A program made the translations under genes and the position numbers. Under the pieces are notes generated by a model. It searched no databases. It saw only the letters and a program-made list of their open reading frames with translations, and was not told where the DNA came from. From Podaxis mareebaensis (lineage: Eukaryota; Basidiomycota; Agaricomycetes; Agaricales; Agaricaceae): DNA of 19,524 nt. The stretch covers positions 1 to 19,524 of the forward strand of contig JAEUWP010000001.1 of the NCBI GenBank assembly GCA_018524725.1, given 5' to 3'. This document shows, in pieces, positions 9,518 to 18,055 of this stretch. The stretch's first letter is position 1. Each line of letters starts with the position of its first letter.

Positions 9518-10163
9518 TGTTACATAGAGATGGTTTCTACACGTTGTCTCAGTGCAGAGAGATACTGTCCTAAGACAACCCAGCACTATTAAGTTCCTGA
9601 AATGGAATGCCTGTCCATTCTCCTGAGAGAACTAGAGGCTGGCTGGAAATCTCGCAGGGACTGCCTATGGAGAGATATGACTTGTAAGGTTGCAGGCTAC
9701 TCCATAGGTTTAGCTGTTATGCCAGTTATCCTGTCGAGGCAGGTAGAGCTCTCACACAGCAAGAAGATAAAGCAGAAGACAGTCCTCACTATTCTCACAC
9801 TATGTACAAGTGATTGTAAAGCTAAGCTCTACTTACTTTACGAGCTATCTAAATACTAAGGCAATTGCTATCCTACATATCCTAAAGGAGAATCTCCATA
9901 ATTACTTCAGTGCTCTAAGTATAGAAGACCGAGCCTGAGGTGAGATGAGATCTACAGAAGGCAACTATTATTATACAACATGTCACCGAGCCTGAGTGCT
10001 AAACATAGCATGACTTCAGAAGATCCAAAGTGGGACTGAAAGTCATGATGGAAGTTGGATCAAGGCAGACACTTGGAGTCCAAGAGCAGGAAGACAGCTG
10101 GTGAACAAGGAGGTGGAGTACGAGAGGAGCAAAGATGACAGTGGAAGGAAGAGGAGTGTAACA
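9518..10163 (-). repeat. 5' LTR of element A (646 bp)
   Basis: Right-hand copy of the LTR, same length and ends as 3269-3914. For a minus-strand element this is the promoter LTR. The TATA-like TATTTAGA is at 9848-9855 and the inferred transcription start near 9824. It carries several CpG-decay changes relative to the left copy, including the CA to TG change in the self-primer match, which would weaken priming by transcripts started here. Confidence 0.92.
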
Positions 10164-10168
10164 CCCCT
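10164..10168. repeat. Target-site duplication of element A, right copy (CCCCT)
   Basis: Exact match to 3264-3268. Host sequence resumes at 10169 with ACTAAATAG, so the empty site would read CCCCT-ACTAAATAG. Confidence 0.88.
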
Positions 10169-10629
10169 ACTAAATAGATGACATCCTCGTCTTTCTAGCT
10201 AGTTTGTGGAGTTACTTCCATTACAATGATTACATGTCAACCTGCTGTGACTTGTTGACTGACACATCTTGTATGGGATCATTCAACAATGTCTATATCC
10301 AGGTTTGCTGTTCTTTCAATACTACTGACATGTCCACTGTGGAGATACTCCACATGTCGTCTGCTGAGTTATCTCTATTCAGTCTTTCATTTGGGAAGTG
10401 AGCAGTTCATTCTTCAATTGCTGCAAACAACTATTGCAGGTTAGGTAGCTCAGTAATAGGCTTTTTTGTCTTCTGGAACTAGTGTACCCTAAGCCTGTAG
10501 TATATTGTCACGAAGATTTTCTGGTAATAATTTTCTGTGGATATTTAAGAGCCTCTGAATCAACTGTAGCAACATTACTCCAGCCAGTTCTTGAGTATTC
10601 TTAAACATCTATCCTCTTCTGTTCTTATC
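10169..10629. other. Upstream region of gene 2, no gene recognised
   Basis: No supported coding region. A TATTTAAG near 10541-10548 is a possible TATA box about 90 bp before the ATG at 10630. The rest is presumably promoter and intergenic DNA between element A and gene 2. Confidence 0.45.
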
Positions 10630-11128
10630 ATGTCTCTTGAATCTCTTAACACTTTCACTGAGCTTGACAATGCTGTCAGTAATTTCCACCATCATCTTCA
10701 GCATTTTGGGTGTAAGGAGACTACCAAGACCTCTGTCTTCAATGCTCTCCAGGTGATCATTGAACCAGTGGTACATTTCTCACATGGGGCCTTCTATAAC
10801 ATTCTGGTTAACTCTTATGTATATATTTAGGAGGTCTTCCTTCATCAATTAAAGGGAGACACAAGTGCCTTGAACAAGCCCAACTTCAGCAAGTTGATCT
10901 ATTGAGCTCATCACTCTTTCGAGTCCTGGCAAAGCAATCATGATGGGAGCTACAAGATGCCCCCTGTTTATCACCAACTTCACCAGCTGTGTCAACAGCT
11001 TTCTCGTGTCAAAACCAAGACCTCTGTTCCAACTGAGACAACTTCTAATCTCCCTGGTGGAGGTGGACCTGATAATGGATCTGCTGGCTCGTCCACCAGT
11101 TCAGTTTCCAGTGCAGGATCCTCTACTC

Positions 11129-11139
11129 CTCTGAAAAAA
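11129..11139. repeat. Target duplication of TIR element, left copy
   Basis: CTCTGAAAAA (11129-11138, followed by one extra A) recurs as CTCTGAAAAA at 12200-12209. The duplicated bases are the last coding bases of exon 2 of gene 2. A length of 9-11 bp suits Mutator-like elements; 8 bp would suit hAT or KDZ. The A run makes the exact length uncertain. Confidence 0.72.
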
Positions 11140-12199
11140 GGCATCATGAATTTGCCACACCCACACCTGCACTCTACCACAGGACACAGCAGCAGTACCA
11201 AGCCTACCATGTATGCGAAGTAGTGGTACTGTGCAGGGTGCAGTAGTGGTACTAGACACAATCAGTGGTAGTGAGTGCTAGAGAGGTTGCAGTAACTATG
11301 TATAGGAGGGCACAATGCCGGTGATTAACAATCTACAATAAATATGGAGACACAAGGCATCCTCAGAGTGAATTGTGTGGTACTCTAGCCACTCTAACCA
11401 GAGGCCACATACTGACAATGGTGTCACATCAAGTGGTACCAGATGCAGAGTGCAGCACTGGATGTGGCAACATTGTGGTACCATTGCGGTACCCTGCAGT
11501 ACTGGATGCAGCACCACCATGGTAGGGTAGCAGCACCCTGTGGTACTGGATGCAGTATGATCATGGTACCCAGTGGTACTGGATGTGGTACGATCATGGT
11601 ACCCAGCAGTACTGGATGCAGTACCAGCACCATAAGACTGTGGTACCAAGCAGTATCGGCACCACAAGACTACAATACCAAGTGGTACTGATGCTGTAAG
11701 ACTGGTATCAAAGTGGTACTCAGCAGTAATAATTGAACATGTTTCATAGTAAGAATGTGTATTTTTTGTATCAAAAATTAGTACTTTCCTACTAAGTCAA
11801 TTCCAGGACCAACTTGTGGTCTTAATGTTACATACTTGGGTGATCAATGGCAATTATATTGACAATTCATAGAGTTATTGGTTGACCATCACCTGATATA
11901 CTCGACTTGAGTGCGTTGACTTAGGACCTCATGCATAGGGTTCCTTACATTTGCCTGTGCTACTTACCACTTGCCTTTATATCCCACCCTTCCAGTCCTG
12001 TTTGAGTATATAGGTGAGGTTGCTCCATATTGTGCAAACAGGGGCAGTATTGACAATGGCAGCACTTTGGCACAGTACCGTGTGATTGACCCTCAGTGGG
12101 GCCCAGTGGCACTTTGCAGGACCCAGTAGGACCTAGCAGTACTGTGTTTCTGGACATGCGGGTGTCAGTGGTACGCGGGTGCAGCAAATTCTGTAGGCC
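11140..12199. mobile_element. Non-autonomous TIR DNA transposon, about 1.06 kb
   Basis: The left end GGCATCATGAATTTGCCACACCC matches the reverse complement of the right end, GGCCTACAGAATTTGCTGCACCC. The best block is GAATTTGC(CG)CACCC, and most mismatches are CA/TG exchanges, so the ends are about 26-bp inverted repeats eroded at CpG. A 10-bp duplication flanks it. It holds no credible transposase; open frames inside are shadows of repeats. A 300-bp array of 11-bp GGTAC-rich units fills the first half, and scattered GGTAC motifs also occur near both ends. Mutator-like or KDZ-like affiliation is possible, but I cannot assign a superfamily. Confidence 0.7.
11431..11730. repeat. 11-bp-periodic GGTAC-rich tandem array
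   Basis: The sequence falls into about 27 consecutive units of mostly 11 bp (a few of 10), with a core near NNNNYRGTACY. Higher-order 33-bp units are clear at 11448-11480, 11492-11524, 11536-11568, 11569-11601 and 11602-11634. The first gaps between them are exactly 11 bp. Differences between units are largely CA/TG/CG exchanges. Such subterminal arrays in DNA transposons can be transposase binding sites; that role is inferred. Confidence 0.7.
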
Positions 12200-12209
12200 C
12201 TCTGAAAAA
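12200..12209. repeat. Target duplication of TIR element, right copy
   Basis: CTCTGAAAAA, the second copy of the 11129-11138 sequence. It is followed by G and then the GTATGT splice donor of gene 2 at 12211, so the insertion landed about 10 bp before the exon 2 end. Confidence 0.72.
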
Positions 12210-13021
12210 GGTATGTGATCTTTGGCTTATCTTTGTAACCCCACAGCTCACTCCCTTCTATAGTGTCACAGGGGAAAAGCTGCTTCTAGCAGTGATCAGG
12301 CTGCTAGCAAGGCTCCAGAAGAGGAGACTCAAATTGTCAATCTTAACCTGGCTAACAGTCTGCTTTGGTCTGTCTCTCCTCCTGAGGTAAGTATCTAATA
12401 TTAGATTCCTCCACCTCTGACAGGATTCTGATTCTTGCTAGGACCACATGCACATGGATGATGCAAGTTCTAGTTTGACACCTTCGTCACTTGAGGTGCT
12501 TACTCAGGCCCCCAACTCAACTGTCCACATTTGTACAAGTCTCTAGCTTTTACTTTATAAATCTGACTGCTCTTTATTAGACTGGTACTGCATCGGGCCC
12601 TCACTCTTCCACAGTACATCTTCCTTATGCATTGGTCCCAGGCATTGACACTTCCAGCTGTGCTTACCAATGTGCTGTACAGCTTACCACTGGTTATCAT
12701 CCTCACATTGTCACTGCTGAGGCTTCTAGCAATGGTAAGTTGTTTAATTCTTCTCTGGGTCACTGTAGTACTGATATGGGTTCCTTAGCCACTTCTTTGT
12801 CCAAGTCCTTACAAGGCTTTGCTGCATGAGCTGTCGAGCTCACTGAACACCTCACTTCGACTACTGGTAGGCTGGCTGTTGAGACCCACCTCCTTGGCTG
12901 CAGCTCGGAGGTTGTTCAAGCTGTGGAAGATCTAGAGGTAGTGGTTCATCACTACCAGTACTTATCCAGTGAACAGGATAATCTCCTCAAGGCTCTCAAC
13001 GGGTTGTCCATCAAGGCTTGA

Positions 13022-13206
13022 TTGTTACTGGTTTGACTACCCCTCGCATACCATGTCTGTCCTTATCACTTCAACACCCCACTCATCTGTATACTGCTAT
13101 TAACCCCTTATATCTACTGTTTGATTGTCTGACTGTATCTGAATATGATCATGTTGTCTGTGATCTTGGCTGTTGCTTAAGAAGTCCTTGCAAGGATGGT
13201 TCCTTG
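13022..13206. other. Short gap between gene 2 and element B
   Basis: Only about 185 bp separate the end of gene 2 from the pol stop of element B. On the minus strand GATGAGTGGGG (13077-13087) is followed by TGTTGAAG (from 13076), which looks like a polypurine tract and LTR start. A TGTT at 13023 and AACA ending at 13076 form a possible inverted end pair. A normal 3' LTR would have to overlap gene 2, so the end of element B is unresolved. Confidence 0.35.
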
Positions 13207-16200
13207 CTAGACCTCCATGTTTTCATCTGTGAGCTTATTATCTGACTCTTCTAGCATTCTAAGGGCTTCTGAATCAGTATCTAATAAACTCTTGACTTTA
13301 TCATTGAACTTGATTCATTGTCTCATGAGATAAGGTATGACTTTAAAGGCTGCTACCTTATTCTGCCAAACTGAACCATCCAATTCTGCTAAGATATAAG
13401 CACCCCTGCTTAACTGTTTAATGACTACCATAGGTCCTATATACCTAGGCTTCATTTTTTGGTCTGCAGACATTTCAATTGCTGAATTCTTTACTAGGAC
13501 CAGATTCCCAGGTCCCAGTTTGAAGTCTTTAATCTTATGCTTATAGGCTTCTTCTAATTGTAATGCACAGTTTAACTTTTCTTCAGTCATCCTCACATAC
13601 ATTTCTTCTACATGTGTAACATGTTTTGCAAGAGCTTGCACTCATAATCCAAGAAGTTCGCTAGTAGATATTAACTTGTCTGGATACTTAACAAGCCATG
13701 TCACTTCTATTATGTCTAAGGGAATTGTAGGATGAGCACCCATAACCATAAAATATGGTGAACACCCTGTTCCTTTTCTAATGGTGATATGATCTGCCCA
13801 CATTACATGGTGTAGTGACCAGTACCATTTCTTAATGTCACCATTTGTTGCTTTGAACAGCATTTGTCTAAGATCCCAATGAGGTCTCTCAATGATACCA
13901 TTCACTTGTGAATTGTAAGGTGAAATGGTAACACCTTTGATACCATACTTTTCTGATAGCCACCTTATGGCTTTCTTAAATGGAGAGCCATTATCCGTGA
14001 CTATTTTAACTAGCAAGCCCCATCAGCAAATGATGTCTTCAAATAACCATTGTCCAATGGACTTTGCATTCTCTTTTCTTAATGCCCTTGCTTCCATCCA
14101 GGAAGATAACCCACATCACCCATGCACAATATAACTACATCCATTCAATGGTGGAGTAATATGTACCATGTCCATGTGCAATACTTGGAATATAGACAGT
14201 GTATGTGTTACCACAGGAGGCAGTTCTAGCACCATTTTCTGGCTGATCTGACAAAGGTGACATGATTTAACATACCACGCAATGTCACCTTCCATCTCTG
14301 GCCACCAAAACCTTTGGGCAATCATCCTGTTCATCACATAGGCACCTCTATGTCCCAATTTATCATGACATTCTTTCATGATGCTCATGTGATTTTCTGG
14401 ATCTACCACTAGTTGTGGAAAACCAGATCCAGTTGTTTTTCTGTAGAGTCATCTGTCATTATCTAACCAGAAGTGTGAGGCCACTCTGACAAACTTTGCT
14501 TGCTCTGTAGTCATCCTTGTGAGGTCCAATTTCTTAGGTCCAGTAGCTAGCCATTCCCTGATTTTATGAAGCTGTTCATCCTGCATCTTAGCAGCCTGAG
14601 TTCTTCTATCCTCATCATAAGGTTCTTCACTAGCTGCTATGTCCTCTAAGTCTTGTTCCTCTTGTGATGTTACTTCATTCAAGAATTGTGTGATGAGTAT
14701 AGGACAGCTAGGATCTCTCACGAGTATCCTTCACTGTTTAATTTCTCGCTTAGTATTTTCTTTAGCCTCTTTTAAGGCCATTTGAAATTCTGAATTGTCT
14801 TTGAAAGACTCCTGAAGGAAACCAGTCCTATTGTCAATTTCATTGAAGAAATCTTCCAAGTCTAAGGGGTCCTCATCATGAGGATCATTCTTTACCAACT
14901 CGAAGTCTTCTCCATCATCTTCTGAACTGTCATTGAACTTTCACTCAACAGGATCCCCTGGATACCAGGGATGTTGTGAGAGTCCATCTGGACCAAAAGT
15001 CTTTCCTTTCTTATGTACTAGGGTGAAATGGAAGTTGGTTCTGATGTAGTCTACCCAGCGATTGATCATCGCATTTGGCAGTTTACCAGGATTATTCAAC
15101 ATTCCGAACAGATACTTGGCATCAGTTTCAATTACTAAGTTTCTACACCCTCTTAATAGATATGCTTCTTCTTCTAGTGCCATTCTTAACCTGCACAATT
15201 CTTGCTTGGGTTGTGAATACTGCTGTTGTCTGGGATCCATTAATATGGAATTGAATTTCACATAATGAATCTGCTTAGGGTCTACATCATCGCATTGATA
15301 GATATAATACCCACTGCTTTCCATGAGGAGTCTACTGCCATTACAATGGGTTGCTTGCTAGGAAACTTAGAATTCCTAGTATGAAAGCACTCTTGTATCT
15401 TATCTTTTAACTGCTGTTGCACAAGCTCCTGTTCTGGTCCCCATTCAAATGGTATATTGGGTCTACAGACATTATACAAAGGAGCCACTATGGTTACAAA
15501 ATGAGGAATATGGTTTCTGCATTGAACTGCTGTTCCTAAGAAAGCTCTCATGTCGGTAGGGTTTTCACAAGGTCCCCATCTAATGATCTTTCCTATGGTA
15601 TCTGCTGTGGGTTTTCTTCCTTGGTAAGAACAGTTAAACCCAATGATTGTAATATGATCAGCACAAATCATAGTCTTGGGTCCTGAAAATGTTCCTCCTG
15701 CATACTTCATTCTCTGTAAGATTCTATTGACTGTTTGCATATGCTCCCATACAAAGCATCAAATCCCTGGGTTCCCACATAGAACTTCATAACTTCTGTC
15801 AGGTTGTTTGTAGTGAGATATAGGACCTCTAATAGGTACATTGTCTATGTAGGGCATAGTATATTCTGGTATCTCATCTTGCAGGATGTAAGTTACATCG
15901 TCATGAAAGATTGGAATGGAATTAGTCCAACCCATTGGTAGGGTGACTAACCATAATGCTCCAAAGGGTGTCTGGAAGGTGGTCAAGTCTCGCAATGATT
16001 CTGCTAATTGTCACTCATCATAACCAACATATAAATCTAATACTCCATTACATGCATGACTGGCAAAGTGCATTGCCAATTCTTCTGTAGCTGGAGGCAA
16101 ACCTGAGTGTGCTATTGTTACTTGATTTAGTGGCTCCAGACTGTGAACCAATCTAAGACTCTTTCCATCTTTCTTAACTACACAAAACCATTGTGACCTG

Positions 16201-16961
16201 TAGGAGGAGTTTGATGGTTTGTATACTCCCACATCAATTTTTCTTCTGATGATTTTGCATACTTCACCATAGATAGCTGGGGGTATTCTGAAATGTTTTT
16301 CTACCCATGGCATATGGGCTATTGTTGGAATTTCTATAGGAGGGAAATACTCTTCTTTGAACTTTCCACATTCTGTGTCATCCCACGCGAAAGCTTCATT
16401 ATGTTTGGCTATTAACCAATGCATAAGTTTCTGCTCTTCTGTAGTGAGAAACTCTGATCCATGTCCCACATCCATCTTACACATATGATCTTCTGTGTAG
16501 CAGCCCTTGAGTCAGAATTCTGGTGGCTGTACAGGGAGTACTGGTAGATTGGCTAGGGGATCTCCTTTAATTTCTCAAGTGATCTGAAACTTCTCTGGCA
16601 GCTCTCTGAGTACTGGTTTAACTTTTAATGCTACTGGTTTGTATTTCTTTGCAAAGCATAAAGCAGTATTGTTCTGGGTCCATGGACTGTCTACTGGGGT
16701 TACTGCAATAACTGCCGATGGTCCAGCAGGTCCCATATTTTCTGACTGAATATACTGTTGAAAGATCTTCTTTTCTGGTAGATTAGAGTCTTCCAAACTT
16801 TTAATAAGATAAAGTAAATTAACTTCATCTTCTCTCATCTCACTCATGGAGATCCTGGTGATCTCACTGACATAGGGCTGACTATCTTTTCCAAGTGAGA
16901 TGATGCACGCAACCTCTCCTTCAGCCCTGTTCTCAAATTCATCAAGGTCTTCTAAAAATTT
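13207..16961 (-). pseudogene. pol: Element B pol: RT, RNase H, integrase
   Basis: Entered by a -1 shift at 16955-16961 and ending at TAG 13207-13209, about 1,250 codons. RT contains the LDLYVGYDE and TTFQTPFG blocks, but the active site reads YIDN (15840-15851) instead of an IDD; GAC GAT to GAC AAT is a CpG-type change that removes a metal ligand. RNase H (AVDSSW, KQEL, ETDAKY) is broken by an apparent 1-nt loss near 15307-15313. Integrase has a HX4H / CX2C zinc region (about 14250-14370), and a D-D-x34-E core with Asp at 14170-14172, Asp at 13993-13995 and Glu at 13888-13890. A GPY/F-like C-terminal block (about 13380-13450) follows. In-frame TGAs: 16575, 16512, 16011, 15759, 14941, 14731, 14449, 14116, 14023, 13642 and 13315. 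No in-frame TAA seen. Confidence 0.87.
16952..16961 (-). promoter_or_regulatory. Pro-pol -1 frameshift site AAATTTT against TAG
   Basis: On the minus strand the zero frame reads CAA AAT TTT TAG. A AAT TTT (16955-16961) is a canonical X XXY YYZ heptamer, and after slipping back one base the frame continues AAA TTT TTA GAA into pol. The stop follows with no spacer. The RNA structure expected downstream has not been assessed. Confidence 0.72.
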
Positions 16962-18045
16962 TGTTCTTTAACATGAGGTAGCTGTCCCTGAGCATACATC
17001 ACAAGAGCTGTCCTCTCCTTCATATTGGGGTCAGTAATACTAATGTACTGACTACCTTCAACTGAGTTTACAACATGACTCTCAGTTATAATGTCAAATG
17101 GTCTGCCTAGTAGTACACAATAGGGGGCTTCCTCCATCACATGTACCTGTAGATGTACTGTAACATTACTGAATATAAACAGAACATTCTTAGCTAGGCC
17201 ACAAGTCCTAGTTATCTGTCTGTTTGCACTCTGCATGTTTATGGTTAACTCGGGATCCCAAGCTAACTTGCAGTCACTAGCCACATCTCGCGACATGGAG
17301 ACTATCTGTGAGCCACTATCCAGTAAAGCTTCTTCTTCTTTAAGCCTGTTGACTAGGGCTGGAATGATGCGTAGTGCAGCCATATCTTTGGCCATTACTA
17401 GGTCATCTTTAGTTACAGTAAATACCTGCCTTTCCCTATCATTGTAGGGTAGACTTTCTAGATACTGCATGACTGAATCTTTAATTTTCCAAGTCTGAGT
17501 CAGTTGACCCATAAGGTCAATACCTGGTTCACAGACTTTTACTGGTGCTGCTAGCATGTTTACAGCAACAAACTGCTGCTCTCAAGGAACCTGCTGTTCA
17601 GGTTCCTCTTCTATTTCTAAAGAATTGCTAGTGGGAACTCTTTTCTTACTGATAATATCTTTGCATGCCTCTCTGATTTTTGGCATGACAGCTAATAATT
17701 CTTTCTGTGTCAGCTTAATTTCATTACCCACAAATCTCGTGAGTATTTCTTCTATACTAACTCCTTCTTCTACTTTGGCACAATGCCTGTAGTTAGGAGG
17801 TTTCTTATCTCTGAAATACCTAGCCAGTATAGGCAGTACCTCAACTACTGGTTTCATTTCTGGTACTTTCCTGTAAGGAAAGTAATTCTTCTGAGGGTTA
17901 ATATAAGCCCTTGGTTTGTCTAGTTTTTTTACTGGAGGAGGAGTTGGTTCCTCCTCACTAAGGTCCTCTTCACTACTGTCCTCTGTCACCTGTGACTTTT
18001 GAAATGTGACCTTCTTTTCAAAAGGTGGCTTCTTCATTGGACATT

Positions 18046-18055
18046 CTAGAAACCC
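18046..18055 (-). promoter_or_regulatory. Gag-pro -1 frameshift site GGGTTTC against TAG
   Basis: On the minus strand the zero frame reads TCG GGT TTC TAG. G GGT TTC (18049-18055) fits X XXY YYZ exactly; the shifted frame continues GGG TTT CTA GAA into the pro frame. The stop codon follows with no spacer, the same design as the pro-pol site. Confidence 0.72.

Larger units (their letters stand above)
3269..10163 (-). mobile_element. Element A: Ty3/gypsy LTR retrotransposon, full-length but defective
   Basis: Two 646-bp direct repeats with TGTTAC..GTAACA ends bound 5,603 bp of internal DNA and are flanked by a CCCCT duplication. On the minus strand the order is 5' LTR (right), primer-binding region, gag with a CCHC knuckle, protease, reverse transcriptase (YMDD), RNase H, integrase, polypurine tract, 3' LTR (left). 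Protease-RT-RNaseH-IN order defines Ty3/gypsy. The Tf1/sushi-like primer arrangement hints at the chromovirus side, but I see no chromodomain. By hand count gag and pol contain about 28 in-frame TGA codons and no TAA. There is also a 1-nt deletion in pol near 5297, and most of the integrase core is absent. It cannot be autonomous. Confidence 0.93.
10630..13021 (+). pseudogene. Gene 2: multi-exon host-like gene split by a TIR element
   Basis: Exons fit at 10630-10752, 10831-11139 continued at 12210, 12264-12386, 12442-12495 and 12581-13021, with GT..AG introns of 78, 53, 55 and 85 nt. Removing 11140-12199 plus one target duplication leaves CTG AAA AAG at the end of exon 2 in phase with exon 3. 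The frame has TGA at 10903-10905 and 12827-12829, both candidates for CGA decay, and ends at TGA 13019-13021. The product is rich in Ser/Thr/Gly/Pro in the middle (about 11040-11130), with a helical C-terminal part (about 12780-13018). I recognise no domain. Gene architecture resembles gene 1 (same strand, many short introns, low-complexity linkers), but I see no sequence homology. Exon 4's donor (12496) is the least certain; it was chosen because its phase fits. Confidence 0.6.
16952..18055 (-). pseudogene. pro: Element B pro: separate aspartic protease frame
   Basis: This frame is entered by a -1 shift at 18049-18055 and ends with TAG at 16952-16954, about 365 codons. The first part is an acidic, Pro- and Lys-rich linker (about 18037-17590). 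The retropepsin motif LLDSGSQI is at about 17299-17326 with DSG at 17312-17320, and the C-terminal LLGRPFDI motif is near 17095-17120, so the protease domain is complete. Only one in-frame TGA (17582-17584) is seen. Having its own frame between gag and pol resembles beta- and deltaretroviruses; most fungal gypsy elements place protease in pol. The protease would cut the polyproteins inside the particle. Confidence 0.82.

Noticed and set aside
3428..9859. Open + strand frames in both LTRs (3428-3610 and 9602-9859) that share sequence
   Set aside because: They are similar because LTRs are copies of each other; they are short, antisense to the element, and have no motif.
3250..10200. TCCTCGTCT repeated at both flanks of element A as a longer target duplication
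   Set aside because: It is offset differently from each LTR border (inside 3250-3262, and about 25 bp past the right border), whereas CCCCT abuts both ends.
11296..11691. Cys/Thr/Ser-rich open frames on both strands inside the TIR element
   Set aside because: They are by-products of the 11-bp tandem array; 33-bp units keep frames open in phase on both strands.
12735..12800. An intron starting at GTAAGT 12735 in gene 2
   Set aside because: No acceptor nearby gives a matching phase, while reading straight through keeps the frame open; the intron is not needed.
15282..15324. A third programmed frameshift in element B, within RNase H
   Set aside because: No slippery heptamer, no adjacent stop, and it falls inside a catalytic domain; a 1-nt deletion is simpler.
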